Shown piece by piece: positions 7,752 to 14,903 of a stretch of 33,930 bases of DNA (position 1 is its first letter; each line of letters begins with the position of its first letter). The notes below the pieces were generated by a model. The model saw nothing but the letters and a program-made list of their open reading frames with translations, searched no databases and had not been told where the DNA came from. Source of the DNA: Halanaerobiaceae bacterium (GTDB lineage Bacteria > Bacillota > Halanaerobiia > Halanaerobiales > Halarsenatibacteraceae); the NCBI GenBank assembly GCA_007134885.1, contig SLJX01000008.1, positions 1 to 33,930 on the forward strand, written 5' to 3'. The position numbers were made by a program, and so were the translations under genes.

Positions 7752-9413
7752 ATGAAAAATGGCAAAAAAAAGCATAGCAAAAACACCAATAAAAACATAA
7801 ACACCAATAAAGGCAAAAACAATATTGAAAGTCAGAAAACCAGAGCAACCAGGACAACCGGGACAACCAGGAATACCGGGAACACCAGGAGTATCGAGAA
7901 CACCAGGAGTATCGGGAACACCGGAAATACCGGGAACACCGGAAATACCGAAAATACCGGAGAGTATAGCAACAATTTAAATGATGATCAATTAAAATAC
8001 TGGCTGGGTCTCTCGCTGGTAACGGGTCTGGGGCCTGTTTATCTTAAGAAAGCTCTCGAGATTGAGTCCAATCCGGAAAAACTCTGGCTGAGTTCAGCCA
8101 GCAGACTGAAGTATATTTTTGGACAGCGCCTGGCCGGTAATATCATTGAAATCAGGAATGAGGTTGATCTCGATCAGAAAATGGCTGACCTGGCCAGGAA
8201 AAATATTAAGGTCATCAGTTTTACAGATCCAGGATATCCTGGAATCCTGCTGGAAATCGCCGATCCTCCTCCAATCCTTTTTTACCGGGGCAGGATTCAT
8301 CCGGGGAAACCTGCGGTTGCCATAGTTGGTTCCCGGAAAGCCAGCGGATACGGGATAAGGACCACCAGAATGCTGGCAGAAGAGCTGGCTTACCGCGGGA
8401 TTGTAATTGTCAGCGGCCTGGCTCTGGGAATAGATCGGGCCGCCCATGAAGGGGCGCTGGATGCCGGCGGGGAAAGCTGGGCAGTCCTGGGTTCGGGCCT
8501 GGATTATCAGTATCCTTCAAAGAATGTGGATCTCTATCACAGGCTGCCGGAACAGGGAGCCCTAATTTCAGAGTTTCCTCCCGAAATTGAACCGCAACCA
8601 GGAAATTTTCCCCGCCGCAACCGGATCATTAGCGGTCTCTGTCAGGGGGTGGTTGTCGTTGAAGCTGCCAGAAAAAGCGGCTCGCTGATTACAGCTAACC
8701 TGGCCCTTGACCAGAACCGTCATGTTCTTGCTGTCCCCGGCAACATCGACCGCATTTATAGCCAGGGTACAAATAACCTGATAAAAGAGGGCGCTATGCT
8801 GGTAACTTCTGCTGAGGACATCATTAACTATCTATATCAGCTTTATACAGTTGATGAGAAAAACCAGCAGAAAGATCCCGGCAATCCTGGCAATCCTGGC
8901 AATCCTGGCAATTCCAGCAATCAGTGTAACCAGAATAACCAAATCAACCAAAGTAATCAAATTAACCAGAGCAACCAAATCAATCAAAGTAACCAGGTTA
9001 ACCAGAATAATCAAAGTAACCAAAGCAATCAAAGGAATCAAAGTCATCAAAGTAACCAGATTAAGCAAAAAGAATCTGATAAAAGAAATGCAGCTGACAT
9101 TCCAAATACAAAACTCAACCCCGATAACAGCCAGTGCTCAACCACCCCCAAGAAAACAGGATCCACTTCCCCCTCTATTTCAACCAGCGGTGTTATTATT
9201 CCTCCGGATCTGACCCCGGCTGAAAAGAAAATTTTAAATATTTTCACCCGGGAAGTTGAGCTGACCACGAGCGAGCTTCAGGAGCTCACCGATATAGGTG
9301 CTGTCGGGATTAATGTCGCTTTGATAAATCTGGAAGTAGCCGGGGTAATTGGCAAGGGTGAAGGAGAAAAATTTTATTTTAAGGGTTTACAAAATCTCCT
9401 GGAACCAATATAA
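7752..9413 (+). CDS. dprA: DNA processing protein DprA (Smf) with two low-complexity regions
   Basis: DprA binds single-stranded DNA and loads RecA during DNA uptake and recombination. From the start used here (553 residues), residues about 185-362 are the Rossmann-like SMF domain, with VAIVGSRKASGYG, SGLALGIDRAAHEGAL, PRRNRIISGL and SGSLITANLAL. The C-terminal 65 residues form the usual winged-helix DNA-binding domain. Two regions are foreign to the family: an Asn/Thr/Gly-rich N terminus (about 5-70) and an Asn/Gln-rich stretch (about 370-480) between SMF and winged helix. They make the protein about 190 residues longer than normal. AAGGAGGAG (7739-7747) supports ATG 7752 (or 7749). The frame is open to ATG 7689, which would add a hydrophobic helix but has no ribosome binding site. 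Confidence 0.93.
   Translation: MKNGKKKHSKNTNKNINTNKGKNNIESQKTRATRTTGTTRNTGNTRSIENTRSIGNTGNTGNTGNTENTGEYSNNLNDDQLKYWLGLSLVTGLGPVYLKKALEIESNPEKLWLSSASRLKYIFGQRLAGNIIEIRNEVDLDQKMADLARKNIKVISFTDPGYPGILLEIADPPPILFYRGRIHPGKPAVAIVGSRKASGYGIRTTRMLAEELAYRGIVIVSGLALGIDRAAHEGALDAGGESWAVLGSGLDYQYPSKNVDLYHRLPEQGALISEFPPEIEPQPGNFPRRNRIISGLCQGVVVVEAARKSGSLITANLALDQNRHVLAVPGNIDRIYSQGTNNLIKEGAMLVTSAEDIINYLYQLYTVDEKNQQKDPGNPGNPGNPGNSSNQCNQNNQINQSNQINQSNQINQSNQVNQNNQSNQSNQRNQSHQSNQIKQKESDKRNAADIPNTKLNPDNSQCSTTPKKTGSTSPSISTSGVIIPPDLTPAEKKILNIFTREVELTTSELQELTDIGAVGINVALINLEVAGVIGKGEGEKFYFKGLQNLLEPI
7845..7975 (+). repeat. in-frame tandem repeat in the N-terminal part of dprA
   Basis: A DNA word of the type GGAACACCGGAAATACC recurs with periods that are multiples of nine bases. 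It encodes repeated Asn-Thr-Gly triplets. Because the unit length is a multiple of three, changes in copy number keep the frame open. Confidence 0.8.
8875..9065 (+). repeat. in-frame GGCAATCCT and AACCAAATCAATCAAAGT repeats inside dprA
   Basis: Four GGCAATCCT-type units (8879-8914) are followed by a longer array of AAYCARAKYAAYCAR-type units. They encode Gly-Asn-Pro repeats, then Asn-Gln-rich triplets such as NQINQSNQ. The segment joins the SMF and winged-helix domains. Confidence 0.8.
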
Positions 9414-9589
9414 TAATATACTAGTTAACTCAACCAGAATAAATTAACTTATCTTTATAATGACCGACAGCTATCCCGAATGCTTCTTATGAGAGTAATT
9501 TAGACAGGTTTTCAGATAATTTTTACTTTTTCAGATAATCCTTACTAAGGAGTGATTTTTTATCAGTTTTTCTAACTGGAGGTGCAGCA

Positions 9590-11707
9590 ATGGCAGGCAA
9601 AAAGAATAGTAAAAAAAACAAAAACCTGGTAATTGTGGAGTCGCCTGCTAAGGCCAGGACAATCAGCAAATTTTTAGGTTCTGATTATGAAGTTGAAGCA
9701 TCCAACGGACACGTGATAGATCTACCCAAAAGCAAGCTGGGGGTTAATATTGAAGATTCCTTTGAACCCCATTATATAACCATTCGCGGTAAGGGCAAGG
9801 TGCTGGCCCGTCTCAAAAAGGAAGCCAAAAAGAGCAAACAGGTTTATCTGGCAACTGACCCTGACCGGGAGGGGGAAGCAATCTCCTGGCATCTGGCCCG
9901 GGCCCTCAATATTAACGGCAGCAGCGAGATCCGGATTGTTTTCAACGAAATTACCAGCCAGGCCGTCAGCCAGGCCCTGGAATCCCCCCGGCCAATTGAT
10001 GATAATCTCGTTAATGCCCAGCAGGCCCGCCGGATTCTGGATCGCCTTGTCGGCTATAAATTAAGTCCGCTGCTCTGGAAAAAGGTCCGCAAGGGTCTTT
10101 CAGCCGGGCGGGTTCAGACCGTAGCTGTCCGCATTATTTGCGAACGGGAACGGGAAATTGAGGCTTTCGATCCGGAAGAATACTGGGAAATCACCGCCCA
10201 GCTGGAGCGGGATGAGTCCCGGCTGGAATCTGAAGATTCCTCTGCCGGCCTGGAAGCCGAGCTTTACCGCATAGATGGCAGGAAATTTACCCTGGGCAGT
10301 GAAGAGGAGACCAACCAGGCGCTCAAGGAAATCAAGAAGGAAGACTTTCAGGTTAAAAAGGTTAAAAAACGTAAACGCCGCCGCAATCCCTATCCGCCTT
10401 TTACTACCAGTACTCTGCAGCAGCGGGCCTCAAGCATTTTAAACTTCTCTGCCAAAAAAACTATGTATCTGGCCCAGCAGCTCTATGAGGGTATCGAAGT
10501 GGGTTCTGAAGGAACGGTAGGTCTTATAAGTTATATCAGAACAGACAGCACCAGAATTTCCCAGGAAGCAGCCTCGATGGCCGAAAGTTTTATTAAGGAT
10601 AATTTTGGCGAGAGATATTACCAAGGTTCCCGGGGCGGCAAAAAGCAGAAATCTGGAGTTCAGGATGCTCACGAAGCCATCCGGCCCACCGCAGTCCAGC
10701 GGGAGCCGGATAAAATTAAGAAACATCTCAGTTCTGATCAGTTTCGCCTTTACCGGCTGATCTGGGAGAGGTTTGTGGCCAGTCAGATGAGCCCAGCTAT
10801 TTATCGGATTTTAACTATTAATATTTCGGCCGGACCAAAGTATCTTTTCCGGGCCTCCGGTTCCAAGGTTTTATTTCCCGGTTTCATGCGGGTTTTAAGC
10901 TATAACAATAAAAATCGAACTGATATACCCGAGCTGGAAGAGGGCGAAGAGCTGGAGCTGAAAAAGCTCGAGCCAGAGCAGAAATTCACTTCTCCTCCGC
11001 CCCGTTATACCGAAGCCAGCCTGGTGAAAACCCTGGAAGAAGAAGGCATCGGCCGACCCAGTACCTACGCCCCCACTATTTCCACCATTATTTCCCGGGG
11101 CTACGTGGAGAAGGATGGTAAATCCCTGGTGCCCACTGATCTCGGCTTTACCGTCACCGATAAATTAATCGATTTCTTTCCCGATGTCACCGACGTGGAA
11201 TTTACCGCCAGGGTCGAGGATAAGCTCGACCAGATTGAGGAGGGCGAGGAAGACTGGCGCCAGCTGTTGGAGGAATTTTATTCTCCCTTTGCTGAGAGAC
11301 TGGCAGAGGCTGAAGAAAAGATGGAGCGAGAAGAGGTTGTCGAGGAGACCGATGAGGTCTGCGATAAATGCGGCAGCCCCATGGTGGTAAAATATGGCCG
11401 CTACGGCAAATTTCTGGCCTGTTCCAATTATCCGGAGTGCAAAAATACCAAAAATTATCTGGAAAAAACCGGGGTTTCCTGCCCCAGGTGTGAGGACGGT
11501 GAGCTGGTTGAGCGCAAAAGCCGCAAAGGCCGCAAATTTTACGGCTGCAGCAATTATCCCGACTGCGAGTATGTGCTCTGGGATAAGCCGGTTCAGAAGA
11601 AATGCCCGGAATGCGGTGGAATCATGGTTCAGAAGTACAGCAAAAACCGCGGTCAGTATCTCCAGTGCGTCAACAAGGACTGCAAACACAGCGAAGCTAA
11701 CAATTAG
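9590..11707 (+). CDS. topA: DNA topoisomerase I (type IA)
   Basis: Topoisomerase I relaxes negative supercoils by cutting one DNA strand. The 705-residue protein has the normal Firmicutes layout. An N-terminal Toprim domain shows E17 (VIVESPAKA) and the DPDRE triad (90-94). The active-site tyrosine is Y315 in GLISYIRTDSTR. Three C-terminal four-cysteine zinc ribbons follow, starting with CDKCGSP, CPRCEDG and CPECGG. GGAGGTG (9578-9584) precedes the ATG at a good distance. trmFO follows after 33 bases, so the two are probably co-transcribed. I saw no unusual insertion, in contrast to dprA just upstream. Confidence 0.97.
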   Translation: MAGKKNSKKNKNLVIVESPAKARTISKFLGSDYEVEASNGHVIDLPKSKLGVNIEDSFEPHYITIRGKGKVLARLKKEAKKSKQVYLATDPDREGEAISWHLARALNINGSSEIRIVFNEITSQAVSQALESPRPIDDNLVNAQQARRILDRLVGYKLSPLLWKKVRKGLSAGRVQTVAVRIICEREREIEAFDPEEYWEITAQLERDESRLESEDSSAGLEAELYRIDGRKFTLGSEEETNQALKEIKKEDFQVKKVKKRKRRRNPYPPFTTSTLQQRASSILNFSAKKTMYLAQQLYEGIEVGSEGTVGLISYIRTDSTRISQEAASMAESFIKDNFGERYYQGSRGGKKQKSGVQDAHEAIRPTAVQREPDKIKKHLSSDQFRLYRLIWERFVASQMSPAIYRILTINISAGPKYLFRASGSKVLFPGFMRVLSYNNKNRTDIPELEEGEELELKKLEPEQKFTSPPPRYTEASLVKTLEEEGIGRPSTYAPTISTIISRGYVEKDGKSLVPTDLGFTVTDKLIDFFPDVTDVEFTARVEDKLDQIEEGEEDWRQLLEEFYSPFAERLAEAEEKMEREEVVEETDEVCDKCGSPMVVKYGRYGKFLACSNYPECKNTKNYLEKTGVSCPRCEDGELVERKSRKGRKFYGCSNYPDCEYVLWDKPVQKKCPECGGIMVQKYSKNRGQYLQCVNKDCKHSEANN

Positions 11708-11740
11708 AAATTTCCCTACATCATCCAGGAGGCTCCTGAA

Positions 11741-13060
11741 ATGTCTCAGGCAGCAATAATCGGTGGTGGTCTGGCCGGCAGTGAAGCCGCCTATCAGCTG
11801 GCCCGCCGCGGTCATCGGGTAATTTTATATGAAATGCGGCCGGAAAAAATGACCCCGGCCCATCAAACTGATAAGCTGGCGGAACTGGTCTGCAGTAATT
11901 CTCTCCGCTCCCGCCAGTTCACCAATGCCGTGGGACTCCTGAAAGAAGAAATGCGCCGGCTGGATTCTTTATTAATTGAAGCCGCTGAACAGACCGAAGT
12001 CCCGGCCGGCCGGGCTCTGGCTGTGGATCGCCAGGCCTTTGCCGCCTATATTACCGATAAGCTGAACTCCCTGCCGGAGGTAGAAATAATTCATCAGGAG
12101 GTTAAGGCTCTTCCTGGTGATCGTCCCCTGATTGTGGCCACCGGCCCCCTGACTTCTGACAGCCTGGCTGAAGATCTGAAAGGGCTGACCGGCAGAGATT
12201 ATCTCTATTTTTATGACGCTGCTGCCCCCATCGTTACGGCAGAAAGCCTTAATTACGAGATAATTTTTCGGGCTTCCCGCTATGAAGAAGATGAGGGTGA
12301 TTACCTCAACGCTCCCATGAACCGGGAGGAGTTTCTTGACTTCTGGGAATTTCTGTTGCAGGCTGAAGACAGCCAGCCCCATGATTTTGAAGTGGAGGAT
12401 CAGAAATATTTTGAAGCCTGCCTGCCAGTTGAGGTTATGGCCCGCCGGGGACATAAAACCCTGCTTTTTGGCCCCCTGAAGCCGGTGGGTCTCACCGATC
12501 CCCGAACCGGGGAGGAGCCTCATGCCGTGGTTCAGCTCCGTCAGGATAACCGCCAGGCCACTCTCTACAATATGGTGGGCTTTCAAACCCGGCTTAAGTG
12601 GGGCGAACAGGACCGGATGCTTAAGTATATACCGGGAATGGAGAATGCCGAAATTGTTCGCTATGGAGTGATGCACCGCAATACCTATATTAATTCTCCC
12701 GGTCTCCTGACAGCCGGTTATCAGTTCAGGCAGGACCCCGGGCTGTTCTTTGCCGGTCAGCTCACCGGGGTAGAGGGCTATGTCGAATCGGCCTCCTCAG
12801 GCCTGCTGGCAGGCCTCAACACCGCCCGCTATCTTGAGGGCAATGAACCCCTGGAATTCCCCCGGGAAACGGCTCTGGGCGCTCTGGCCGCCTATATTTC
12901 CGATGAACGTAAGGATAAAATCGATCCCATGAATGTAAACTTCGGGCTGCTGCCCAAACTGCCCGAGAAAATTCACGATAAAAGAGAGCGCAATCAGGCT
13001 CGCTCCCGCCGGGCTCTGGAAACCCTGGCAGAATTTCTTCAGAAACACAATATTTCTTAA
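11741..13060 (+). CDS. trmFO: folate-dependent tRNA (uracil-5-)-methyltransferase TrmFO
   Basis: TrmFO uses methylenetetrahydrofolate and FAD to methylate U54 in the T loop of tRNA. The 439-residue protein begins with the FAD-binding AAIIGGGLAGSEAA (4-17). It contains the catalytic cysteines C51 (ELVCSNSLRS) and C227 (FEACLPVEVMARRG), matching the pair known from the Bacillus enzyme. The C terminus carries the GYVESASSGLLAGLN flavin-binding segment. AGGAGG (about 11728-11733) precedes the ATG. Next in most Firmicutes comes the tyrosine recombinase gene xerC/codV; here a long non-coding region follows instead. Confidence 0.96.
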   Translation: MSQAAIIGGGLAGSEAAYQLARRGHRVILYEMRPEKMTPAHQTDKLAELVCSNSLRSRQFTNAVGLLKEEMRRLDSLLIEAAEQTEVPAGRALAVDRQAFAAYITDKLNSLPEVEIIHQEVKALPGDRPLIVATGPLTSDSLAEDLKGLTGRDYLYFYDAAAPIVTAESLNYEIIFRASRYEEDEGDYLNAPMNREEFLDFWEFLLQAEDSQPHDFEVEDQKYFEACLPVEVMARRGHKTLLFGPLKPVGLTDPRTGEEPHAVVQLRQDNRQATLYNMVGFQTRLKWGEQDRMLKYIPGMENAEIVRYGVMHRNTYINSPGLLTAGYQFRQDPGLFFAGQLTGVEGYVESASSGLLAGLNTARYLEGNEPLEFPRETALGALAAYISDERKDKIDPMNVNFGLLPKLPEKIHDKRERNQARSRRALETLAEFLQKHNIS

Positions 13061-13548
13061 CCCAATATTATCTAAAGATCATTTTTAAAGAACATCATTG
13101 CTATAAAACATTATTGCTATTACTTAAAGATCATTTCTGAGGTGCTTTTATAGTGAGGTGCTTTTAAATCCCGGGTTCTTCACTACACTAAACGGGTTTA
13201 TCCCTGCTCTAAACATGTCTATTATTTTACTGATTTCTTATCTTTATTTGATCAATCATTTTTGATCAATTCTTTTTTGAGTAATTTTTTTGATCAATTA
13301 GCTTTAATGCAGCCTCTTAGCTCTAATCCAGGAGCTATTTTTTTATGAAATTATGAGATAACATTCTTACTATTAAGTTTTTGTGAAAATTATTTTAAGA
13401 TAATTGCGCTGTCTGTAAATCTGTGATAGAATTATAGCAGTTGTGAATAATCAAAACCTTTAGTTTTACAACAATTTCAGCCTATATGTTTAAAGGGGCC
13501 GGTTAATAAATTCAAGAAATTAACTTAGTCAGCAGAAAAATTAATTAC

Positions 13549-13578
13549 TTGACAGAAAAGATAATAATGTGTTAATAT
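13549..13578 (+). promoter_or_regulatory. sigma-A promoter of the hslV-hslU-codY region
   Basis: TTGACA (13549-13554) is followed after 18 bases by TAATAT (13573-13578), or after 17 by TTAATA. The predicted transcript starts near 13585, giving a leader of roughly 180 bases before hslV. Confidence 0.65.
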
Positions 13579-13611
13579 TAGTAAGGCAAATAAACAATTA
13601 TGAATCATTTG

Positions 13612-13641
13612 AATATTGCCCCCATAGTACAGGGTAATATT
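13612..13641 (+). promoter_or_regulatory. stem-loop in the hslV leader
   Basis: AATATTGCCC (13612-13621) pairs with GGGTAATATT (13632-13641) over ten base pairs, one of them G-T, with a ten-base loop. No T-run follows, so it is not a normal terminator. It lies close to the predicted 5' end and could be a stabiliser or a protein-binding site. Confidence 0.5.
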
Positions 13642-13740
13642 AATTAGTATTATCAGAGATTTTACCAGGATTAGTTTTCATTAGGAGAGTTTTCAGAGGG
13701 CAGCGTGCTGGCAGAAGACACCGACGAACAGGGTGGAAAT

Positions 13741-13765
13741 CTCATAAAAATGAGGTGATGGCTTG
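13741..13765 (+). promoter_or_regulatory. hairpin that can mask the hslV ribosome binding site, with TTG start
   Basis: CTCAT (13741-13745) can pair with ATGAG (13750-13754), which is the first part of the hslV ribosome binding site GAGGTG (13752-13757). The TTG start lies five bases later. A small hairpin of this kind could lower translation at low temperature or low demand. Confidence 0.4.
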
Positions 13766-14329
13766 AACGACTTTAAGTCCGATTATCAACAGCAATATGA
13801 AGCAACAACCATTATAGCGGTTAAAAATAAAGGAGAAATTGCAATTGCCGGTGATGGTCAGGTTACGCTGGGCGATACTGTAATGAAATCCGGGGCCCGC
13901 AAGATTCGTCGGCTGTATGAAGACCAGGTGCTGGCTGGATTTGCCGGAACTTCAGCAGATGCCTTTACCCTTTTTGAAAAATTCGAATCAAAATTGAAAG
14001 AATATCACGGGCAGCTGGAAAGGGCTGCAGTTGAGCTTGCCAAAGAATGGCGCACCGATAAGATGCTGCGCCGGCTGGAAGCCCTTTTAATTGTGGCCAG
14101 TACCGATAAATTATTGTTAATCTCCGGAAATGGTGATGTCATAGAGCCAGACAATAACTTTGTAGCAATAGGCTCAGGAGGAGCCTATGCCAGGGCAGCC
14201 GCCCAGGCTCTGCTACAGCATAATGACACCATGTCGGCAGCAGATATTGCCAGAGAATCGCTGGAGATAGCTGCCGATATCTGTATTTATACCAACAAGA
14301 ACATCTCGGTAGATGTTATTTCTGAATGA
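13763..14329 (+). CDS. hslV: ATP-dependent protease subunit HslV (ClpQ)
   Basis: HslV is the proteasome-like peptidase ring that works with the HslU ATPase. Alignment by eye with the Escherichia coli protein places the catalytic N-terminal threonine at T15, in [19 protein letters not shown]. The first 14 residues must then be removed as a propeptide, longer than the one to seven residues usual in the family. Conserved segments [34 protein letters not shown] and AIGSGGAYA are intact. TTG 13763 is the only usable start after the GAGGTG site; no later ATG, GTG or TTG could shorten the leader peptide. hslU follows only after a 574-base gap, which is unusual. Confidence 0.95.
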   Translation: MNDFKSDYQQQYEATTIIAVKNKGEIAIAGDGQVTLGDTVMKSGARKIRRLYEDQVLAGFAGTSADAFTLFEKFESKLKEYHGQLERAAVELAKEWRTDKMLRRLEALLIVASTDKLLLISGNGDVIEPDNNFVAIGSGGAYARAAAQALLQHNDTMSAADIARESLEIAADICIYTNKNISVDVISE

Positions 14330-14331
14330 TC

Positions 14332-14473
14332 GAGAAGGATATTATAACTAATCGGGAAGGATAATAACCGGTTAGATCAGGAAATTAGATCAGGAAAAAT
14401 ATTAGCAAATAAGTATTATAAGACAGATAAAAGGAAAGGCTTAGTATTATAAGAAATACAAAAGGAAAGGGTA
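14332..14473 (+). repeat. three adjoining tandem duplications of 22, 13 and 31 bp
   Basis: A 22-bp unit starting GAGAAGGATA occurs at 14332-14353 and, degenerate, at 14354-14375. The 13-bp unit TTAGATCAGGAAA occurs twice without change (14372-14384 and 14385-14397). A 31-bp unit starting AGTATTATAAG occurs at 14412-14442 and 14443-14473. Confidence 0.8.
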
Positions 14474-14575
14474 TGTCTCGAGCATTTCAAAAATTTATAA
14501 TAGTCATAAACTCCTGATTTAACAGCCCATCACTTGTATAAGTATAGATTTATAAGTAAGTTTATAAGCATAAAT

Positions 14576-14654
14576 GATTGCCCTGCATCAAGTCAATATC
14601 ATCAAATTTCGAAACTATAATCCCTAGTATGCCAGAAATCCTGTCAAACAAATT
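14576..14654. repeat. 79-bp dispersed repeat, copy 1
   Basis: This segment matches 24249-24327 without gaps at 65 of 79 positions (82%). The longest unchanged core is TCAAATTTCGAAACT (14602-14616), which contains the palindrome TTTCGAAA. Weaker similarity continues to about 14690. Eleven of the 14 differences are transitions. Read on the minus strand, both copies encode a similar 26-residue string centred on VSKFDDID. It could be a mobile-element relic, an intergenic repeat family or an RNA element. Confidence 0.8.
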
Positions 14655-14903
14655 TGCAGTAAAAAACAAAATTTCGTAGTTAAACCATAAATAAATATTA
14701 AGTATAAGCTTGATTAAATAATAAATCTTAGTTAGCTTTAAATTTTTGCGCCAGATCAGGAAATTTGCAATAAACAGGAAATTTGAAATAAATTTGAAAT
14801 AAAGAAGAAGATAGAAAGAGATCATATCTGGTTAATGAATTTAAGTTATTTTTAAAGAACTTATACCAGTTAATTAGTTAGATAGAAAGAGGATGATATT
14901 TAT

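Larger units (their letters stand above)
13061..13762. other. 702-base region between trmFO and hslV
   Basis: No gene is present where xerC/codV usually sits, and I see no recognisable xerC remnant. The first 280 bases hold AAAGATCATTT, TGAGGTGCTTTTA and TTGATCAATT repeats. A candidate promoter (TTGCGC 13404-13409, 17 bases, TAGAAT 13427-13432) and a 12-of-15 match to the CodY box (13377-13391) lie in the middle. A better promoter at 13549-13578 and a structured leader lead into hslV. Confidence 0.55.
14330..14903. other. 574-base spacer splitting hslV from hslU
   Basis: hslV and hslU normally abut. Here the spacer holds stacked tandem duplications (14332-14473), one copy of the 79-bp dispersed repeat (14576-14654) and then AT-rich sequence with GGAAATTTG words near 14755-14800. 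I saw no promoter that I would trust for hslU. Confidence 0.6.

Noticed and set aside
8832-9068. Minus-strand frame with a repeated hydrophobic pattern (Leu-Val-Thr-Leu)
   Set aside because: It is the antisense reading of the Asn/Gln codon repeat of dprA; AAY and CAR codons read backwards give hydrophobic codons. The same applies to the antisense frame at 22550-22900 within uppS.
13680-13762. T-box leader, because of the CAGGGTGGA word in the hslV leader
   Set aside because: There is no specifier stem, no full T-box sequence and no terminator, and the downstream gene is a protease subunit. The similarity is too short.
14562-14825. An 87-codon minus-strand frame covering repeat copy 1
   Set aside because: It is AT-rich with a Phe/Ile/Leu/Asn-biased composition, has no ribosome binding site, and the frame is interrupted beside the matching copy at 24249-24327. 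I treat it as a repeat or relic and not a gene.
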